NCBI GenBank assembly: GCA_013076295.1
Contig: RQOL01000616.1
Span: forward strand, 4,430,392-4,494,391
Direction: 5' to 3'
DNA length: 64,000 nt
DNA from: Sanderia malayensis
Taxonomy: Eukaryota; Cnidaria; Scyphozoa; Semaeostomeae; Pelagiidae
The notes beneath the pieces are model-generated. The model saw only the letters and a list, made by a program, of their open reading frames with translations, was not told the origin of the DNA and ran no database searches. The translations under genes were made by a program, and so were the position numbers. Below, one piece after another: positions 54,005 to 64,000 of this stretch. Position 1 is the stretch's first letter. The number at the start of each line of letters is the position of its first letter.

Positions 54005-57000
54005 ATGGAGCTTAGCTGGAGACCATGGTTCTTAGTGTTATCTTTTGCTGTTTGCATTTTCAATGGAGATATGCAGAACAGTGCAATGTTAACCATGGCT
54101 GCAGAAGATTTTGATCCAACATCATTAGTACCAGATACACATGGAACAATAATAAAAGAAAAGGACGAAGATGTGCAAGCAAGTAAAAAATCTGAAGCAA
54201 TTAACAATAAAATCAATGCTCCACAGCAGCAAATTAATGATTATCATTTGGATGGCAGCAAGTCTCATGATTTGAATCAAGATTTGGCGCGAAATACATT
54301 TGCAGCTACTACGCAAGCGAATTCTTTCCCAGCAGTGGCTCCGCTAACACAGCAAACGCAGAATGGAGTGCAACAAATGCAGAATATCGCACAGACGCAG
54401 AACTTTGTACCACAACAACAGAATAAACTGGAACAGCCAACTGGTGGCAAGTCAGTAGGATTTGAAGCGAGCAATAAGACACGTTATACAAGTGTTGACA
54501 AGGCATTGAAGTTCTACGAAGATATTGTAGCAAATGCTAAAAAAGTGCTGGGTCAAGGCAACCAAGTATCGCATCTTCAACCTGTTTCATTTGACGATGC
54601 AAAGCTTTACAATAATAATAATAAAAATAATGTTAAAATTGATAATGTGGATAGCGCAGACGTCTGCCAATCAGATGAATGCAAGTCAGTTGCAAAGTAC
54701 ATTAAGAATTCAATGAATGAATCAATGAATCCTTGTGATGATTTTTACACGTTTGCCTGTGGAGGGTGGAAGAAAGAAAACCACATCCCAGAAAGCGAGA
54801 ACGAGATTACGGCATTTACAAAGTTAACAAAGAAGATTGAGAATGCCACGCACATGCTTTTGACTGCTCCTGCGCAGCCCGGTGAAAGCGAAGCATTGGA
54901 TAAGGCAAGAAAGTTCTTCTATTCATGCATGAATACCTCGAAAATCGAAGCTGATGGGCCGAAACCCGCATTGGAATTTATCAAGAACATATCTGGCTGG
55001 AGTATGTGTGGAAATGGCGATTGGCACGAAGACAAATGGGACCAATATAAAGTATTGAAGGATCTTCAAAGCAAATTTTACCCAGCTCCACCATTTTTCA
55101 CTGTCGAAGTTACCAATGATCATTTGAATTCAACAATGCATTTGATCAAGGTCAGGATACCGTGTCGTTTGTCTTACTGCGTTGCTTTGATTTGCCAGCC
55201 AATGTTTTCTCCGTATCTTTAGCATTTTCACCTTTCTAGTCATACAATGCTTGTAATCAAATGCGTAGGGGTGAGTCGAAAGGTGGGAGGGGGAGGCACC
55301 ACGGTTAAATGGGCGTGACACGTGACGCGCTTAATCTCAAGAAGGGTAATGTTCTTTCCATAGAAGGGGTATGCTTCATGGTTAGCAGAAAAGTGGGGGG
55401 GGCACGTGGTCTCCTTGGATCCAACGTCATTGTTTGTAACTCAGCTGTATGATTTAATTCACTTTTAGATTGATCAATCAGGATTGAGTCTACAGAGAGA
55501 GATTTACAGTAAACATAGTGAGGTGGGAATGATTCGTTTTTGATAATTGACTATTGTATATGGTATGTATTATTTGACATTAAATGTGGTATATTTGTTG
55601 CTTCTATTCTACAGATTGTTGAAGATTATAAGGAGTATATGGTCAAGGTTGTAAAACTTCTCGGCTACAACTGCGCAAATGTAACAGAAGAAGTCAAAGA
55701 AATCATCGACTTTGAAGTTGTTTTATCGAAAGTATGATGAAAGATTGAGCATGACTTTAGGTGACTTTTGTTATTAAAGATGGCCCTCATACAGAATGAT
55801 TTGACGACATTTATTTCTCTTTGAAGGCAACGACACCAGCAGAGGCAAAACAAGCCGGGACGTTTAGAAGAATAAATGTTAAAATACTCCAGGCAATAGT
55901 ACCTCAGGTATCACTTATACCGCTTTTATTTTTACTCCACATGGACTAATAGTAATTTTACTGATATTGATCTGTCCTTGAGCGAAGTCAAGGAAAAATT
56001 CAAGAATGCTTTCATTATTGCTCTGTTTGTTTGTTTCAGTTTCCTTGGCTCAAACATCTAACGCATATCTTTAAAAGTGAAGCGAAAATCAACAAGACAG
56101 AGGTTGTTTTAGCTACAACTCCCATCTACTTGTACAAGATTGCTACTTTACTGAAAAAAACGCCGAAGCGGTGAGCAGAATTAGTTGTTCCCTTTCTTTC
56201 TTTCTTTTTTGCAAGTCACTTGGGCACAAGTAGAGCACTTTAATAAGAACTTCTGCTTTTGTAATGCCTATGTAACTTGCAGACTTTTATCAAAGTACAT
56301 GGTATGGCAGATGCTTCGTGATAAGATCAGCTTTTTATCGAGTGGCTTCAGAAAAGCAAGAGCAGCATTTAATGAGAAAATGACTGGTGTTAAGGACAAG
56401 GACCCAAGGTGGCGAACGTGTACTGGAGTCACGAATGACAACATGGGTGTTCCTATTGGTACTTTGTATGTCAACAATTTTTTCCAAGAGTCTACAAGAG
56501 AAAAGGTGGATATTCTCGTTTTGGTTTCCTTTTTTGTCAAGTTGTGATAATATGTTTTTGTGGTATATTGAGATTTTTCAAGCTAGGCAAAGATGAAGAT
56601 TATTTGTCTGTGATTATTGTGTTTTCATTTGTAGACAAGAGAAATGATCAAGGAAATAATCAAATCGTTTGAGAATCGTATTGAAAAGCACAATTGGATT
56701 GATGCTAAAACAAGAAAAGGAATCTTGGAAAAGGTCGGGAAAACATTCAGATATATTTCTAGCAATTTCCAAGGGTTCCCATTTTATATTCCTTTATTAA
56801 TTATTCCATATGTTTTTTATATGGCAGACTGCATCACTTGTAGCTAAAGTTGGATATGCTACTTATATTCGACAACCAGAGGAACTTAATAAGCGATTTC
56901 GTAAGGTAAAGATTGCTATTGTATATACTATCTTTTTATGCAAATTCTTCCATTGTATGCACTTGGCTGATTTGGTCTGTGAAGCACTGGAGAATAATTT

Positions 57001-58797
57001 ATTAAAACTATTTTTTAGCTTAACATCGGTGATAACTTTTTTGTCAATAACCTGATGGTTGATAGATGGATAAGGACGAGACTTTTTGGCAAACTCAGAA
57101 AGCAAGTTGATAAGTCAAAGTAAGTGTGGATAATAACTACAATTATTAATTTAAATGATACCTTGTATAATTATGGTGTAATATAACTAAATAATAATAC
57201 AACCATACATGCATAGTAGTTGTAAAATGCATGTTATTATACATAATAACTATAATTATATTCTCCTTTTCATTTTTAGATGGCCAATGTTTCCACAGAC
57301 CATCAACGCGATGTACCAATTTTATGAAAATGAAATAGGTATGATATTTTTTAGCAAGATTTCCAACAATCCAACTTATCTTCAAATTTATTTTAAGAGT
57401 AAATAATTTCTTACTTATTGCTTTGCAGTTATTCCTGCTGGAATTCTTCAAGCTCCATTCTACTACGAAGGAGATGTACCGAGGTTAATACATCTTGCTT
57501 TCATTATTCATAATAGAATTACTTTTACTGACTTGATCATATGCCTCGCATAATGCCCGAATCTGAGGCTTGTTTTCTGCACCATTAGTTTGCATTTATT
57601 TGTTGCTTTTATCGAAGAAAACGTTTTTTATTATCCTTATTTACTTTCAGATCTCTCAGTTATGGTGCAATTGGTTCAATTATTGGACATGAGCTCACTC
57701 ACGGCTTTGACAACACTGGTCAGTAAGATGCAATACCGTCGTGGCCAGTATTATTTTATACATGGCTCAGTTATTCGAACCTCTTACAGTATAAAGAGAA
57801 GTAGACATTACAGTCATTTCTTTGCAGGTAGAAAGTTTGATAAAAATGGAGACATTGTCAAGGAGTGGTGGTCTCAAAGTGCATTGAAAGAATTCAATAG
57901 AAGAGCATCGTGTATACAGAAGCAATATTCCAGATATAAAGTGCAAGATAAATATCCAGTAAGAGAAATACGATACCAGATAACTTAATAATATAACAAT
58001 ATTTTAGTTTACCTTTTATTTTTGTTTTGCCAGATGATACTTTTCACTTTTTATGACATATTTCAGGTGAAAGGGAAGCTGACACTTGGTGAAAATATAG
58101 CTGACAATGGCGGTACTAAACTCGCCTATGATGTAAGAAAATTATTCTGATATTACATAATTCTCAAATTTTTGTTCTGTAACTTTTCGTATCTCTTCTT
58201 CAGCATTTATCCACGATCTTCTAATCGTCGATTTTAGGCTTACATGGATTGGTTAAAAATTAAAGGCACTCCTGAACCAATACTTCCATATTTGAAATAT
58301 TCCAATAAGCAATTATTCTTTATTGGCTATGCCCAGGTAAGACTTTTCTATTGATATTTTGCTCAATTTAGCTGTGTTCTGTGTTTTTCGTGGAAGAATA
58401 TTGTTTATGAATTGACGAATCTGTGTCTGAATGAAAGACCCTATATTGATGCTTTGATGTTGGGTTAATGTTATCTTTCTTTCTCTTGTTGCAAAGGAAT
58501 ATTGTGCCAATGTTCGCTCTAAAACCGAATACATTGCCACGCTCAGTGAAATCCATGCACCATCGAAGTTTAGGTAAGTCCAGCTTCGTCTACTGCGCTT
58601 GCTCATTAATAACACAAGTGCATTACGAGTAGAACAACCAAAATAAATGATTATACCCTAAGATGCATGTTTAAAATTTTTTAATGGTCTATTTCAGAGT
58701 AATTGGAACGTTATCGAATTTTGAGGCTTTCGCAAAAGCTTTCAAATGTCCAAAAAGTGCTCAAATGAACCCTCCAACAAAATGTGAAGTTTGGTAA
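54005..58797 (+). CDS. M13 family zinc metallopeptidase (neprilysin/ECE-like)
   Basis: Extracellular endopeptidase for small peptides. Seventeen exons: 54005-55150, 55469-55522, 55615-55731, 55827-55907, 56040-56170, 56283-56505, 56635-56733, 56828-56905, 57019-57119, 57280-57338, 57429-57483, 57651-57718, 57828-57958, 58067-58132, 58238-58336, 58497-58573, 58698-58797; 894 residues. A signal peptide or short anchor ([14 protein letters not shown]) leads into about 200 Gln/Asn-rich residues not seen in vertebrate relatives. The M13 domain starts near 225 with [15 protein letters not shown]. Catalytic motifs are complete: [13 protein letters not shown] (HExxH) and GENIADNGG (zinc glutamate), with [10 protein letters not shown] before them and the terminal CEVW. 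Which M13 subgroup it belongs to cannot be settled by eye. A truncated copy lies 6.9 kb downstream. Confidence 0.93.
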
Positions 58798-59259
58798 TAG
58801 TTTATTTAGGATTAATCAATGTAAAATATATTTCTATGCACATTTAGATCATAACTTCAACTTTATAAACATGTTTAAACTTTTTTATTATCCATCATAG
58901 TTAACATAGAGGGTTAATACTTTGTAATAATATTGTAAATATAATTTACATAGAATACCAATAACTTTATAGTTCATTGTTTTTTACTTTTCTTTAGTTT
59001 ACTATTATTTTACATTTGAAATTTTTAAGATTATTTAAATTGAAAAGACAAACACAAGAATACCAAAATAAAAAATATAATATTATAAAAATAAATTGTA
59101 ACCAAAACATTAAAGACGTTAATCCATTATCACAGTCGTAGAAGTAATATTAATCACAGTAATATAGTCACTGTATTTGTGCAGCAAACGGCTTGAAATT
59201 GAAAAATATCTAAGTGCAGCAAAGTTTTATTTCATTTGATTAGACTTGTGGTTTAGGTA
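58798..59259. other. Convergent spacer between M13 peptidase and amine oxidase
   Basis: 462 bp of very AT-rich sequence, probably both 3' untranslated regions. No gene is seen. Confidence 0.5.
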
Positions 59260-61616
59260 TTAAAAAAGGAGTGCAATGAAAGGCAGAACAAGCAAGGCAT
59301 TGCCAAGGCGGTGTGCCAATGCTGCGCCTACCTTTGATGGTGGAGGGCGTGGTTTGAACACTGGACACGTTGTACTGTCTTTCAAGCATTTGACCATCTG
59401 CAGACCTTGCTTTATAGCACCTTGAAATGCTCCATGCGCATAGCCATAAACTTCCGAGTCTGTCGTAGCCTCTCCTCCAAACCACAGCCTCTTATTCACT
59501 GGGGCTTTAAGGTACTTGAACGTGTAATCATCAGTGCCAATAACTGGATTCGCCCATGTACCATATGTTGTGTTATCTCTTGACCATCTGCTCAGAAATA
59601 TATCTGCGTTCAAAATGAACATAGCTCATTGCACTTTAGCGATATGTAACCGGAATACCATGCATACTGAAGTTTGTTAACATGATCAATAATACCTGTA
59701 GCATTCACCGCACTTGGGTATGCTCTTCTCAACACTTTCATCACTTCGTCTTTGACTTGTGCATCTGTTAGCTTTTCAACACGAATGCTCTCGAAGCCCA
59801 CGACTGTTGCTACTAATATCTTCTCTCCTTCAAAAAGGCCTGGTCTGTCCAGATTCTGATAATGAACATAGTGTCCTCTTTCGTCATTTGCCACCAAAAT
59901 ATACCTCAAACATTAAAATTTCAACTTCAACATTTGAATAATAAATTATTCTTGTTTATTTTTAGCCAATACAAACGAACACTTGGATGATACAAGACTA
60001 GGGGTAAATATTATTATAAAGCCAATTTCACCTGTTATTTTCCCAGAATTTAATCGGAAACTTAAGAAATATCTTTGTGTATTGTGTCATCGGTAGCATG
60101 TATATTGCTTTCATTTTCCAATCAGGAAGGGCAGGGTTAAATTTAACCCTCGAGCTCGCCAGTACTCCTGTACTAAATGTTACATAGGCGTAATCTGCGA
60201 CATAGATGTCACCATTTGCCACTTCAACTCGAACCATGCTTGATGTATAATTGATTGCTTTAACCGTCGTGCTTAGGATGATTTTGCTCTTGTAAGTTGT
60301 GGTCAGTTGTTCTATGAGGTATTGGTATCCTCTCTGGTCTGTCACGACTTTTTCACCGTCACCTGCTCCTGTGAATCCTGCTTGCCTTGAACTTACCAAC
60401 AAAGGTGGGTATGTGTTTTCAAAATCACTTATGTGAAACTCCAATGCATTATCTAAAGGAGTTTTAGCTTCCCAGCCAGACATTTGCAAAGCTGCTTTAA
60501 GTGGAATATCAGATTCCTTATTTTTCTCCATGTCCGAATTTATTTTGTAAACCTGGAAAAAGAGAATTATTCTGCCGTAAAAGGGGGATGCCCTGTAAAT
60601 GTCAAACGGCAATTCGTCATTCATCTTCTTCCGGGGAATTTCCATTTTCTTAACCGATGAAGATGAAAGGTTTTCCTTACCTTTGGGATTGTTTGCTGAA
60701 TTTTCTGGAAAGTTTCTTTACCGCCATTGGGAACTAGTCGCCCTTGCACATCTCTGAAAATAAGCCGAAAAATGCACTATTTTGTATTACGTAAGGCAAT
60801 TATGTGGGAAAACGCGTAATGGACCGATTAGAGGCATAGGAGCGTACCAAAAAGTAGGGAGGCACTAGAATAAAAGAGGCAATGGATGCTCTGCTCTGCA
60901 ACCTCCAAAGAATGCGATGCTTTAAAAAACAATGAGGTGTTCTCATATTTCAAAGAGCCATGTCAACCACAAGAAACATAAACAATACGGTAAAGACAAC
61001 TGTGGAATTACTGAGCAAACAAATATTGCATTGGTTACAATGTTTGCTGTTTGCTTGCAACTTTCTGTGTTTACTCTCACAAAATTGTGTTACATGGTAC
61101 AAAACAGTGAATTTCGAATTGATAAAATAGTAATATAATGAAAACTTGTAATAATTGGGTAGTTTTTGGTGGGGTTGAAGAGAAGAGTCGTACGTAAGGT
61201 GGTATGGTATGGAACTGAAGGTCGTTGGATCCATTGGGTCGATCCAGCCCGAGTTACCTTATAATGAAATCCGTGTAATTATCGCTGGTAGTATTGAAGG
61301 GTGCAGCCTTCTTGACTAATGAAGCAAATGGGTTATGGTCCCCAAAGTCGTGTATCCATCCAGCACCCTCTTGGATTGTCAAGCCACTAAATTGGGTTTT
61401 TCTTAACCGGCCTCCAATGTAGTTTTGAGCATCAAGGACCAGGAAATCCGACACGCCATTTTTGTGCAGCGTGTTTGCAAATCCAATGCCTGCTGAACCT
61501 GCACCAAGAATTAATACCTTTGTTTTCTTTACTTTTCCAGCAGCTATCGGAATGTTGATGAAGATAAAGATTGCTGTAAAATGAAGCAGAAACCTGAAGA
61601 ACCAACCCTTTGCCAT
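59260..61616 (-). CDS. Secreted flavin amine oxidase, polyamine-oxidase-like
   Basis: FAD enzyme expected to oxidise polyamines or related amines, releasing hydrogen peroxide. Five exons: 61258-61616, 60681-60753, 60032-60552, 59696-59904, 59260-59603; 501 residues, the usual length. A signal peptide (FFRFLLHFTAIFIFINIPIA) precedes the dinucleotide fold VLILGAGSAGIGFANTLHKN and IGGRL. The middle has GDGEKVVTDQRGYQYLIEQL and VTFSTGVLAS, and the C-terminal FAD site is LWFGGEATTDSEVYGYAHGA. It ends in a hydrophobic stretch (ALLVLPFIALLF) that could be a GPI-anchor signal. An in-frame ATG at 61676 exists, but the one at 61616 places the signal peptide at the very N-terminus. Substrate choice (spermine, spermidine or other) cannot be read. 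Confidence 0.9.
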
Positions 61617-61676
61617 TGCTGCTATTTTCAGACAGTCAAATAAAGGAGCAAACAAAAGAGCAACAGAGCGGAACAA

Positions 61677-61987
61677 GATGCGATTTGCGATTTGGCATTA
61701 ACTAAAGATATTGTTTTGATACAACACGAAAACAACGACAACACAATAACAACAGCAACATTGTATTGTTTGGTATTGTATGGTCTTTTTTGCAAAGTCC
61801 AATATGTTCAATAAGTACTATTTGCTCAATTCTCATCATTATTCAGTATTTCAAATCTTTTTTCAATTCTTCTCCATCTTGAACGCTGTAACGTTAAAAG
61901 ATTTTTAAGCGCATTGATTACCAAATCTGTTTTTGCTGGGTTTTCATGACAAGGTTTTAATTATCATTCACTGCCTTCAACCTGGCA
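61677..61987. other. Spacer between amine oxidase and the M13 copy
   Basis: About 300 bp with the amine oxidase promoter side (-) and the duplication breakpoint at its right end near 61986. No M13 leader or signal-peptide exon is present. Confidence 0.4.
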
Positions 61988-64000
61988 AGTATTGAAAGAT
62001 CTTCAAAGCAAATTTTACCCGGCTCCACCATTTTTCACTGTCGAAGTTACGAATGATCATTTGAATTCAACAATGCATTTGATCAAGGTCAGGATATCGT
62101 GTCAAATGTCTTACTGCGTTGCTTTGAGTTGCCAATGTTTTATCCGTATCTGTAGCGTTTTCACCTTTCTAGTCATACAATGTTTGTTATCAAAGGCGTA
62201 GGGGTGAATCAAGAGGTGGGAGGGAGAGGTACCACGGTAAAATGGGCGTGACACGTAATACGCTTCATCTTATGAAGGACAGTTTTCTTTCCGTAGAAGG
62301 GGTATGCTTCATGGTTAGCAGAAAAGTGGGAGACATGTGGTTCCCTTGGCTCCAACGCCATTGTTTGCAGCTCAACTTTGTATGATTTAATTTACTTTTT
62401 AGATTGATCAATCAGGATTGAGTCTACAGAGAGAGATTTACAGTAAACATAGTGAGGTGGGAATGATTCGTTTTTGATAATTTTGATATAGTATATGGTA
62501 TGTATTATCTGACATTTAATGTGGTATATTTGTTGCCTCTATTCTACAGATTGTTGAAGATTATAAGGAGTATATGGTCAAGGTTGTAAAACTTCTCGGC
62601 TACAACTGCGCAAATGTAACAGAAGAAGTCAAAGAAATCATCGACTTTGAAGTTGTTCTATCGAAAGTATGATGAAAGACTGAGCATAACTTTAAGTGAC
62701 TTTTATTACTAAAGATGGCCCTCATACAAATGGTTTGACGACATTTATTTCTCTTTGAAGGCAACGACACCAGCAGAGGCAAAACAAGCCGGGACGTTTA
62801 GAAGAATAAATGTTAAAATACTCCAGGCAATAATACCTCAGGTATCACTTATACCGCTTTTATTTTTACTCCACATGGACTAATAGCGATTTTATTAATA
62901 GTGATCTGTCCTTGAGCGAAGGTTCAAGTTAAGGAAAAAATTGGTTCGAGTCCAGTTGGCCTCGAACAGGACTCAAGAATGCTTTTATTATTGCTCTGCC
63001 TATCTGTTTCAGTTTCCTTGGCTCAAACATCTGACCCATATCTTTAAAAGCGAAGCGAAAATCAACAAGACAGAGGTTGCTTTGGCTACAACTCCCATCT
63101 ACTTGTACAAGATTGCTACTTTACTGAAAAAAACGCCGAAACGGTGAGCAGAATTAGTTGTTCTCTTCTTTCTGTTTTTGTAAGTCATTTGGTTTTCTAA
63201 TTTCTCTTAATACGGACACAAGTAGAGAACTTTAATTAACACTTCTGATTTTGTAATGCCTGTGTAACTTGCAGACTTTTATCAAAGTACATGGTATGGC
63301 AGATGCTTCGTGATAAGATCAGCTTTTTATCGAGTGGCTTCAGAAAAGCAAGAGCAGCATTTAATGAGAAAATGACTGGTGCTAAGGACAAGGACCCAAG
63401 GTGGCGAACGTGTACTGGAGTCACAAATGACAACATGGGTGTTCCTATTGGTACTTTGTATGTCAACAATTTTTTCCAAGAGTCTACAAGAGAAAAGGTG
63501 GGTATTCTCGTTTTGGTCTGCCTTTTCGTCAAATTGTGATAATATGTTTTGTTGTATATTGAAATTTTTCAAGCCGGGCAAAGAAAAGATGAAGATTATT
63601 TGTCTGTGATTATTGTGGTTTGATTTGTAGACAAGAGAAATGATAAAGAAAATAATCAAATCTTTTGAGAATCGTATTGAAAAACATAATTGGATTGATG
63701 CTAAAACAAGAAAAGGAATCTTGGAAAAGGTCGGGAAAACATCCAGATTTATTTCTAGCAATTTTCAAGGGTTCCCTTGTAATTTTATATTCCTTTATTA
63801 ATTATTTATTTCATATATGTTTTTATATGGCAGACTGCATCACTTGTAGCTAAAGTTGGATATGCTACTTACATTCGACAACCAGAGGAACTTAATAAGC
63901 GATTTCGTAAGGTAAAGATTGCTATTGTATATACTATCTTTTTATGCAAATTCTTCGATTGCATACACTTGGCTGGTTTGGTCTGTGAAGCGCTGGAGGA
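61988..64000 (+). CDS. 5'-truncated tandem copy of the M13 metallopeptidase (cut by window end)
   Basis: Exons equivalent to the end of exon 1 and exons 2-8 of the gene at 54005: about 61988-62089, 62403-62456, 62550-62666, 62761-62841, 63013-63143, 63275-63497, 63631-63729, 63834-63911. All frames and splice sites are intact, and the copies differ by few residues (VVLATT to VALATT, GVKDKD to GAKDKD, IKEIIKS to IKKIIKS). Introns are also alignable, so the duplication is recent. The copy starts abruptly inside exon 1 and lacks the signal peptide, Gln/Asn-rich region and start of the M13 domain; a stop lies a few codons upstream in frame. The catalytic part would lie beyond 64000. It is a truncated pseudogene or a gene using a different upstream exon. 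Confidence 0.8.

Overview
The window is nuclear DNA of an invertebrate animal. It is AT-rich and intron-dense: most introns run 60-500 bp, with GT-AG ends readable at almost every junction. The gene content is metazoan: a doublecortin-like kinase, a SEC24C/D-type coat protein, NUP58, and PPAT and PAICS head to head. A GH9 cellulase with CBM2-like modules and an adenylation/reductase multienzyme point to a non-vertebrate. A sponge, cnidarian, mollusc or similar lineage is possible, but I cannot assign one. Gene models were built by reading splice sites by eye, and every complete model sums to a whole number of codons except SEC61A, which lacks one base.

Layout: SEC61A (-, 801-3981); doublecortin-like kinase with three extra 3' terminal exons (+, 5025-17352); PPAT (-, 19434-21209) and PAICS (+, 21616-23110) sharing a 406-bp promoter; a 29-exon, 1290-residue A-T-R-SDR reductase (+, 24399-32266); an intronless secreted protein of four CBM2-like modules (-, 33084-34712) divergent from a CBM2-CBM2-GH9 cellulase (+, 35807-38844); NUP58 (+, 39669-41834); SEC24 (+, 42710-49880); an F-box/LRR protein interrupted by a 1.08-kb palindromic element (-, 50370-53460); an M13 metallopeptidase (+, 54005-58797); a flavin amine oxidase (-, 59260-61616); and a 5'-truncated second copy of the M13 gene running off the window end (+, 61988-64000).

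Functional groupings are loose, as expected in an animal genome. PPAT and PAICS are steps 1 and 6-7 of de novo purine synthesis. The CBM protein and GH9 enzyme make a likely cellulose-binding and cellulose-cutting pair. SEC61A and SEC24 are secretory-pathway housekeeping genes. Mobile DNA is confined to introns and spacers (two hAT-type MITEs with 8-bp duplications, one TA-flanked MITE, two copies of a tRNA-derived SINE), except for the palindromic element, which appears to have landed in an F-box coding exon.

The observations most worth following are the animal A-T-R-SDR enzyme, which has the domain order of the fungal glycine-betaine reductase; the palindromic element that now forms almost the whole of an intron whose 33-nt remainder reads as in-frame coding sequence; and the modular alternative 3' ends of the doublecortin kinase gene.
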